DNA from: Dipetalonema caudispina
Lineage: Eukaryota > Nematoda > Chromadorea > Rhabditida > Onchocercidae
Reading direction: 5' to 3'
Assembly (NCBI GenBank): GCA_013365325.1
Contig: JABVXV010000547.1
Location: 1 to 27,659, forward strand
Length of the DNA: 27,659 nt
The first letter of the stretch is position 1, and each line of letters starts with the position of its first letter. Positions 20,301 to 27,659 of this stretch are shown piece by piece. The notes under the pieces were generated by a model. It saw only the letters and a program-made list of their open reading frames with translations, had not been told where the DNA came from and searched no databases. A program made the translations under genes and the position numbers.

Positions 20301-23265
20301 CAATTATCATTATCGATTGCTGATAATAATGTTATCATTATTACCATTTATCAATATTTATTCATTTCATCTCTATCATAATCTCATCAAAATAATTGTA
20401 GCCTAACAAGTTTAAAGTTAGCAAAGTATATTTTCATAATGATAGCATTTCAATTTCAATGCAAATATATCAAAGATAAATTATCTGTAACGATTGCGTA
20501 ACAATTTTTTACAACTTTCCATCAAAAATTTCACATCAAAATGAGGCATAATACGTTTAGTTGAAAACTTGCTTTTTTGCAATGAGTGAAATGGAATTAA
20601 AGAGTGGAATAAACCTGTTGTGTGAATTTCAAAATTGATCTTAAATCAAAATCGTCTATTTTACAATAATTTCAATTTCCCATTTCTTTTTTTTCTCTTG
20701 CCTTCCTTACATTTCATTCAATTTTGCACTTCTATTTTATGTAGAACTTTCACTTTTCTCTCCCACACACTATTAATTCTTTGACTGTATAATGCCATAT
20801 AAATTCCCTCTTTTTTTTTACTTTTTGTCAATTTACTGCTAAAAGAAAATTATTTTACTTAAAACGTTTCATTACAAATGCTATTGAGTCATCTTTTTTT
20901 CCTTCTAGGAATCGAAATATTTCTTTGAGTATTAAAATATGCCATGCTTCAGAGGAATTCTTTTTTTTTGCATCTTACTTTTTCTTTCGAAATCAAAATT
21001 GGAAAGTTTAAGTGAAAATTTTATAGAAATAACTTTGTTTCAGAAACTTTTTTTCAAAAATTTCCATGAAATTTTTACAGCAGTACAAATTTCCATCTTT
21101 TTTTTAAAAATTTGCTTGAAGTTTTTACAGCAATGTAGATGTCGTTCGCTTCAATTTTTCATCGTTCCTTTTGCTTATCTTTATTTACTACATTTACTTA
21201 TCATTTAATCTGTTCCATATCAATTGGCATTCAATGCGTTCATATTTTAAAGTTTGCCTGAATTTATTCCGTATTTTTAGAAGTGAAAATTTTTTAATTT
21301 ATGAAATGGTTCTTATTTTATCAAAAATATATTTTTCCAATCAGAAATTTACCACTATTTTTTCTCTTTAATGATGAACGGGCGAATCTTGAAGTTTCAG
21401 AGAATTTCTATAATTTATTTGACCTTAAATTTTTTTTTTTTTTAGAAATTTTTGAAATATTCAATTAACTGTTACAACTCTGTCTAGCGTCATCATGCTT
21501 TTCAAACATCATATTGTTGAAGAAAAATATCTTTTGCTTCATTTTCGGATGCTATAACCATTTTCCGATATTCTTTTCGCTCTAAACCGATTGTGGATCC
21601 TTTTTTTTTTGACAGAGTAATGAGTGCTGGAATAAGCTTTTGCCCAAATAATCAATACCTTTTTAAGTACATGGAAATGACTCAATGATCATTATTACCT
21701 GAAATATCCATTCCTGTAGCACCAACGCTAATTATGCCCTCAAATTATAACATTTTCGTTTCTTTTTTTTTTGTTTTGTCTTATCTTTATTGATCTGATG
21801 CAAAAAAAATGAAGTAAAAATATTAAATTTAAAAAATTTTCCACCTTTCCAAGCGAAGAAAAAGATATATATCACTTTCGCTACTTATTTTACACAGGTT
21901 GAAGACTTGTTTTCGCTTCACATATTTCTTATCTTGTAATTTATTTCCTCCTCTAAAGATGGTAATAGAAATAAATAAAGAACAAATAAAATAGCAATCT
22001 TAACTACATTAGCAAAAATAAGTCTAAAATTGCTTAATATTGGTCTAATTCTAATTTCGATATCTTTGTTGAAATTTCCTGCAACGAAAATTGTAATTAT
22101 ATTAATTGTTCATGAAATTTGAATGTCGTTTGATAAAATCTGCGATTTTTTTTTCTTATTGCAATTCCAATTTTATCATTTCGTGTAAACTGCAAATTTC
22201 AGTTACATCATAGAATGATTACCACTTTTTTTCCCGAGAAGTTTGGTTTGCAAGACTCATAACGAACCTTTTAACAATTCGAGAAATTTTTAAATATAAG
22301 AAACTGGATCTCCATAAAGTTAATAGTTTTATAACGAAACTGCAACTTCAAAATATAATTGGATTTCTAATTCAATGTAATTTAAACATATTCTCTTTGT
22401 TCTTTCCGTCATACTTCACAAATTTGAATCCTTTGATTGTTACTAATGTTGTATTTGCTATCATTAGAGTTTTTAATATGTTGAAAAACGACCATTTTAA
22501 AAGCGTTTCTTTTGTTAATTAACTTGGTGATGGCAGTGGATAAATTTATTTGGGCAAATTTAAAAAGAATCAGTAAACAGTAAAAGATCAGCGGTAACAT
22601 CAACTTCAGAAAAAAAAAGAAGATGGCATAACCAGTAAACAATAAAATGAAACAGATTTGAAATAAAATCGGGTAAAATATCATCTATACAAAATTTTTT
22701 TTCCTTGATAAATAAAAAGTTGAAAGAGTCGTGAAATTAATTTTGAATTGGTGAATAAATTAAATAGGATAAGTAGCCACAAGTATAAATAGAACAACAG
22801 ATGCATTTGATTACTTATTTGAATAATTAATTCCAAACTACAGAATCAATTGAACTACTACTAATTGCATGGTTAAGTGAAATCTGACATAATAAATGCA
22901 ACATAAGGTTACAAAATTGTGCGTGAATGTTCGAAATTCAGTTGGGAAAGATTTTTTTACAGCGACCATTTTAATTTCAATTTAAGATGGTGAAAAAGTG
23001 AGGTAACATTTTTCATAATTAATAACTGAATGGTAACGTAGGGGAAAATAAGCAAAAATAATAAGCAAAAAGGAATCGAATAAACCATTTACATAAAAGA
23101 AACACTTTGCTAATGAATGAACGAATGAATGGAAAAAAATCCATTTTAGAATCTATTTTGGTCAGATTTTTGTTTGCTTTTTTGAAAATTTGGCAAGAAA
23201 ATTATGCAAATTTCAAGTTATTGAATTCCTAAACAAAATTATCATAAAAAATTTGCTTCTTATAT
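14363..23265. other. About 9 kb intergenic region without a supported gene
   Basis: This AT-rich stretch separates the paralogues. Open frames here (for example 16480-16695, 20939-21208 and 22409-22684) are low-complexity Lys/Asn/Ile/Phe-rich and lack splice or family support. Two weak signals are a 37-codon ORF at 14949-15059 with unusually balanced composition, and a candidate first exon 15189-15256 (MSINRQHFADSLNRK...) with a GTATGA donor. The latter could join an acceptor at 15918 to give a 35-residue product. I see no tRNA, transposase or long terminal repeat. The 5' regulatory DNA of gene A and the 3' end of gene B must lie here. Confidence 0.5.
21051..21140. repeat. Diverged tandem duplication, period about 50 bp
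   Basis: The sequence around TTTTTACAGCA recurs 50 bases apart (21072 and 21122), together with preceding AAAAATTTsC.TGAA. It lies in a T-rich stretch, so slippage is a likely origin. Confidence 0.45.
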
Positions 23266-23406
23266 TCATAAATTACTTGGCTTAACTTTTTTTGATGCTA
23301 CTGGAGGGGGCATTTTTATTAAAGCACGTTGCAATTGTGATGAACCATTGGTTGTAAAGAATGGTACCGCTGAATCAATTAGGGAAGCTCGAGATTGTGA
23401 ACGGAC
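23266..23406 (-). other. Gene B terminal exon 12: C-terminal tail
   Basis: Acceptor TATTTTAG opens a phase-0 exon of 46 codons, [18 protein letters not shown] and onward to KKVKPSNL, then TGA. It is basic and Ser/Pro-rich. It aligns in gene position with exon 12 of gene A, but the protein sequences cannot be aligned. Reading through the donor instead would add VIISLYVFF and stop at 23667-23669. Confidence 0.7.
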
Positions 23407-26400
23407 CTAAAATACGCGTTAGAAGGTTCCATCATAAGTACCATTAGTTCACAAAAAATTGTAGTTAGCAGAAAAATGTGTGCAATGCTAGAAAATGGAT
23501 TATTTATTGTTAATTTTTAGAAATGGTTTTTGTCAATAGTATAACCTCTATTATTATTAGATGTTTATTTCTCCATATTTTGGATAAATGGAACAGTAAT
23601 CACCGAGAAATCATGAAACGATTAATAAGACTATATTTCTCTAAGTAAAACGAATTTCTTTTAAAGTTAAGTAGTCTGCCTTTCTCTTTTTTTTAAAAAA
23701 AAAACATATAAGGAAATAATAACCAATGATGGAATTGGACATGAAGTGTTTTTGGGAGTATTACAAAAGCGACATGATTTACGACAATTTTCTTCCATAA
23801 ACTGATCCGAATCTCCCCGACATTGGCCATCGATACTCCATTGCCTACAGGCAATGTGACGATCAGCACATTCTGAAATATTTCCAATTCAAATATCATC
23901 AAAAATATAGCATTTCTAATCTTAAAAACGATTTCTAAGAAAGAAAAAAAGAAAGTGATAGATAATATAATTATGTCATCGTCACTCTCTTAATTAGATA
24001 CTGTAAATATCGCAGTAATTAGCATAATCGAAACTTACCATTACTACTATTAAACGTAGGATTGCAAATACGACATGCAGCTCGACAGTACTGTCGCATG
24101 TAATTGCGGTTTTGGCGGCATTCACCCATATTTGCCCAAGCTTCACAACATGGATGTCGATTGAAGCAGTCCACAAATTTTGGTCGGATTTGTGTTTGGG
24201 AAATTTGTGTCTGTTGGATTTGTGAGGGACGTTTCTGTGGCACAAAGGGCTGGAAATATTAGTTAGTTATTCCGAAAAAAAGTTTTAGGATTTCTAGAAC
24301 TTCGAGCTTTTCAAGTAAACGGTCCAAAACAACAGATAAGTTTTTTATTGCAAAAGAGATTACCGCTGGCGTTGGACCTGGCATACATCGTCCCATCCGA
24401 CAAATCCCGTTGAAGCAAGCATCAAAACCTTCGAAACCAATACACAGACCATTTAACTTAATTTTAGAAACGCAATGAGGAATGCCACGAGTATCGCAAA
24501 ACAGGTATGGTGAACCGCATGTTGGAATTTCAGCAGTGCAACCAGGACGCGGCGCAAATCGATACATTTGATCCGTGTACATATTAGATAAACCTGAAAT
24601 GATCTTGAACTTTTGTACGGGAATAAATTTTGGAAAGTAAGAGTTGCACCAGAAAATTTGTGCTCTCATAAAAATTGTAAATTTTTTTAAAATACTGAAA
24701 CTAATTGCTAATTTTAACATATCGTAATTTTATAAATAAATATATTAATTTCTAGTAACTTTTTTTTGAAATATTATTTGCAAAATATTATACAGAATAA
24801 TATTTATCTGTCCCAAGGAATTGAAGCCTTTTTTGTTACATTGAAATTTTGAATTATTTGAAAAATGTTTCTCAAAATTTTTAGAACTTGAAGTACGATT
24901 TTAATATTAATCAATTTCACTGCTTATTTTAAACAATTCGACTGCATTTTTCATGCAAGTGTTTCTATTCTTTGCTTATATTATATTTTCATGCTACTTA
25001 AAATTAAAATTATCTATTAAAATTCCACCAGTCATTTAACACTTTTACCCTTTTATTGAATAATATTCAATTTGAGAAAGTTCCACTTGTTTTCTTCTAA
25101 AACATCCATTAAATACTTTCCCTTTTGCAGAATGCTATTTACCTAAGCAGGTTCTTACATCCAAGCATCTTCTCTTATAATTATTCATTCTGTCATAAAT
25201 TTATTATGTTGGTTTCATTTCCTAATAACATCTTTCATTTACAGCAAGTATTTTTCATAAATAATTTAATATTATGCTTTAAAATTAAATCAAACTACTT
25301 GAAAGAGGTTGGTTCCATCTATATTCTTCCTCTAAAACATCCATCAAATACTTTCCCTTTTGCAGAATGCTATTTAGCTAAGCCGGTTTTTGTATCTAAG
25401 CATGTTTACAATATCATAAAATTTGTTAACATCAATTTTTTATATGAAATTAAGAATTTTCTTGAGTTTTGCAAATATTTATGAACATAAACAAAAAGTA
25501 ATGAAGATGTAAGAATAAAAATTAAATATTATTCAAACTGAAAGTATTATTGTAGCGGATATAAAATGGAAACTTACCGTCTCGATTGTAAAGGGTAAAA
25601 AATGGTCGCATTAATGCATAACTGAAATGTTGTGGATCAGCACACGCTGGTATATCTGGTGGATAATCCTAAGATAACTAAGTGATTCTTTTTTTTGAAT
25701 AAGGAAAATTTTTTAGTAAAATTTTCATGTGAAGTCAACAATTTTATTGAATTTTGAAAATATTTCTTAACACAAATAATAATTAATAAAATCATAAATT
25801 ATAAAGATGTCGCAATAATATTTTATCACGAAATAAAGAAAAAAAGAAACGAAGTGAAAATGAACCAATTCTCGAGACCACATTGGTTGAATATTTTGTC
25901 GCCATAATTCCCAAATAAGATCGACAAATGCATGATGAGCAAAGAATACCGGATCATTAGATGATTGTTCCGGTGGTTTCATATGACCACCTATCCAAAG
26001 ATGAACACTAGAATGCGAATATTCCAATGCACCATAATTAATCGGATATGGACATCCTGAAAAGAAAAAAAAAATGTTGAAAATCAAAGTAACCTTGTCG
26101 TACTATCTAGTGGGGTATCGTTATTGTATTTAATATAGCTAATTTTTCTTCAAATTTATACACAAAGCTCGGAATTGAAAATAAAAGGTAAAGTGAATTG
26201 ATTTTTTAAAAAAAGTAAATTAAATAGATTTAAGAAAAACTTCAATTCACGGAAAAAACGACAATCTAAACCTTGCATTGGTGCAGTATATGATAGAATA
26301 TTTTCGATCCTATTTTGCCGCATTACTTGTCCTATGCTCTGTTCCGTAAAAAGTTGCCCTTCTTGGCCAAGATTTCTAAAGGTAGAAAAAATTCTGGGAA

Positions 26401-27500
26401 TTAAAATTGCCGAAAATTATTGTTAATTATGTTCAGTTATCAAAATTATTGGTTTCATATATATTAACATTACGTCTTATTAGAGAATTAAATGAAATAT
26501 TGTCAAAATTTCTGGCAATAAATAATTTTTTTTGCTTACTTTATTAGTCTAACCTCATTATAGCATTTCGTCCGTCAAGTGTATTCCAATATGCAAATGG
26601 ACCATTGATAACATTGCCGAAGAAATCAGTTTCACCCATGAAAAATGGGCTGAAGAAAATGGAATCACTTGGATTCGGCAAATAACTATCTAACACGGAA
26701 TCCCAATACGGTACAGAAACTGATGGATCAATAAGTCGAAGTGCAATCTCGAATCTGAATAGAATTCGATTACTTGGTGCAGTGTGTGAGATTAAAAATT
26801 TTTCTAAAAAAACTAGTTGATAACAAGAAAATATCAAGTTCAGTTAAATGAAAAGTTGAGTAACTTCTTTAAAACTTAAAATTTCTAGAGACGATTTTGT
26901 CAAATGGCTGAAAATTAATGAGGACATACTTCCAAGCATTTTTTTTAAAAACAATCATCGTGAAGTTTCATATTAAATGACATTTTTAAAAAAAAAAAAG
27001 TTGAAAAGACACCTTTTGATATATTCACGATGCCACGGCAGGAAGCCGGGTCCGGAATGTGCACCACCACCCGCTCCAACCTTAGATGCGAATTATTAAC
27101 GTATGTGCAATTTTCAGGAAGATCATCAGCGTTAAATTTTTTAGATTGAACTTCGCCGATATTGTTATATTTTCTAGTTGGTAATGATTGAATTTTGAAA
27201 ATTTTAGTACTAAATCCAAAAAATTTAATCGAGTTTAAATCAATTTAAATCAATCATTTCTTTATATTAATGTCGCTCTTATTCAATCATTTTGAGTTAA
27301 CGTTCTACCAAAAAAAAGCAACGAACTGATTGATGTTCCATGCTAATCCGGTCATATTCTCCACTTCGTTTCAACATGTTGAGGGCATTATGGTATCTGA
27401 ATCGCTCATCCTCGGTAAGCATCCGGTATTCCTTGCGGTATGCCATCGCTACAATTTGACCATTTCGTAAAACACATTGATTTTGTGGGTCGATACCACC
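23266..27500 (-). CDS. Tyrosinase with ShKT domains (gene B), 5' end cut off
   Basis: Paralogue of gene A, same orientation. Exons in coding order, numbered after gene A: E3 27500-27327, E4 27080-27013, E5 26754-26554, E6 26375-26272, E7 26056-25866, E8 25668-25578, E9 24593-24364, E10 24249-24039, E11 23872-23724 and E12 23406-23266. They total 1560 bases, or 519 residues plus TGA, all in phase. Exons 3-7 and 9-11 have exactly the lengths of gene A; exon 8 is one codon longer. It has both copper sites, the eight-cysteine module, two ShKT domains and a tail. The signal peptide and first cysteine-rich exon (E1-E2) should lie beyond the right edge, past the microsatellite. No stop or frameshift interrupts it, so it appears functional. 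It is probably a secreted phenol/catechol oxidase; substrate unknown. Confidence 0.9.
23724..24249 (-). other. Gene B tandem ShKT domains (exons 10-11)
   Basis: Exon 10 opens with a Gln/Thr/Ile-rich linker ([14 protein letters not shown]), then the first ShKT domain, [18 protein letters not shown] through YCRAACRIC. Exon 11 has [11 protein letters not shown]...GQC...[13 protein letters not shown]. The linker differs completely from that of gene A, although the exon length (211 bases) is the same. Exon 11 ends at TTG|GTTATT, six residues after a cysteine. Confidence 0.85.
25092..25168. repeat. Direct repeat copy 1 (about 77 bp) in gene B intron 8
   Basis: TTCTTCTAAAACATCCATT and the following CTTTCCCTTTTGCAGAATGC block recur 234 bases downstream with few differences. 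The plus strand of this unit contains a CCCTTTTGCAG sequence resembling a splice acceptor. Confidence 0.8.
25324..25403. repeat. Direct repeat copy 2 in gene B intron 8
   Basis: This is the second copy of the unit at 25092-25168, sharing AAACATCCATmAAATACTTT, CCCTTTTGCAGAATGCTATT and TCyAAGCAT. A plus-strand open frame of 119 codons (25125-25484) spans both copies. It is antisense to gene B and intronic, and looks like chance. Confidence 0.8.
25866..26375 (-). other. Gene B CuB site (exons 6-7)
   Basis: Exon 6 encodes [20 protein letters not shown] and a linker of the same length as in gene A but with low identity. Exon 7 carries [16 protein letters not shown] and [18 protein letters not shown], with the three CuB ligands and the D-P-x-F-x3-H-x3-D pattern. 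Again Ser follows the first CuB histidine. The exon ends with donor GTTCAT, the same phase and position as the GTATGT of gene A. Confidence 0.85.
26554..27500 (-). other. Gene B CuA site (exons 3-5)
   Basis: Exon 3 starts GGIDPQNQC and ends [11 protein letters not shown], with the first CuA histidine. Exon 4 encodes [20 protein letters not shown] with the other two. Exon 5 carries [19 protein letters not shown] and [13 protein letters not shown]. The CuA pattern is matched except that the Leu/Val/Met/Thr position after WHR is Ile. Like gene A, it has no cysteine beside the second histidine. Exon 3 ends at an unusual GTTCGT donor, chosen because it lines up exactly with gene A. Confidence 0.85.
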
Positions 27501-27538
27501 CTGTAAAAAATTTCTAAGTCTATTTAAATTTGAAAATT

Positions 27539-27659
<121 letters not shown>

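Larger units (their letters stand above)
24364..25668 (-). other. Gene B eight-cysteine module (exons 8-9)
   Basis: Exon 8 encodes [19 protein letters not shown] and ends NRD. Exon 9 begins [18 protein letters not shown] with the same eight-cysteine spacing as gene A. The intron between them (24594-25577) is almost 1 kb and holds a direct repeat. Confidence 0.8.

Noticed and set aside
20939..21208. 89-codon plus-strand open frame with hydrophobic start
   Set aside because: It looks like a signal peptide only because of T-rich DNA, and it crosses a slippage-like 50-base duplication.
21600..21740. Minus-strand segment with several short protein-like runs and a TTTCAG
   Set aside because: Stops fall in every frame within about 25 codons and there is no family resemblance.
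22409..22684. 91-codon minus-strand open frame with hydrophobic N-terminus
   Set aside because: Phe/Ile/Leu codons from poly-T; no motif, no splice support.
24259..24720. Long minus-strand open frame extending both sides of gene B exon 9
   Set aside because: Only 24364-24593 is supported. The flanks are intron, bounded by a TTTCAG acceptor and a GTAATC donor at the same places as in gene A.
25125..25484. Plus-strand open frame of 119 codons
   Set aside because: It lies within gene B intron 8, is Phe/Ile/Asn-rich, has no recognisable motif, and is open mainly because it spans a duplicated segment.

Overview
The window is AT-rich nuclear DNA from a nematode. The grounds are short exons separated by AT-rich introns with TTTCAG/TTTTAG-type acceptors, a tyrosinase-plus-ShKT domain architecture typical of nematodes, a probable trans-splice acceptor a few bases before a start codon, and a decayed BEL/Pao retroelement. 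A spirurid/filarial-type (clade III) worm would fit, but I cannot prove that from the sequence alone.

Layout, left to right. (1) 1-3624: a decayed BEL/Pao LTR retrotransposon on the minus strand. From its 5' end it has a probable LTR, a primer-binding-like site, gag (DUF1759-type core and zinc knuckle), an aspartic protease fragment, an RT fragment and an RNase H / pre-integrase fragment. The rest of pol lies off the left edge. (2) 4533-7150, plus strand: a small multi-exon gene whose cysteine-rich exons join in phase and end in a CCCxGDxC motif, as in secreted three-finger (Ly-6/activin-receptor-like) proteins. Its first and last exons are tentative. (3) 8532-14260, minus strand: a complete 12-exon tyrosinase gene (gene A). 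I reconstruct 607 residues: signal peptide, cysteine-rich N-terminus, CuA and CuB sites, an eight-cysteine module, two ShKT domains and a basic tail. (4) 14261-23265: about 9 kb with no gene I can defend. (5) 23266-27500, minus strand: a second tyrosinase gene (gene B), a tandem paralogue of A. It is cut off at its 5' end because the window stops in a (TAA)39 microsatellite lying in an intron.

Genes A and B match exon for exon. Eight of the nine internal exons present in both (exons 3 to 11) have identical lengths, the other differs by one codon, and all phases are kept. They are therefore a tandem duplication in the same orientation. Both proteins should be secreted copper oxidases acting outside the cell on phenolic substrates such as cuticle or eggshell components; that role is inferred. 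The three-finger-like gene converges on gene A and shows no functional link to it. All coordinates were derived by hand from splice signals, reading frame and paralogue comparison.
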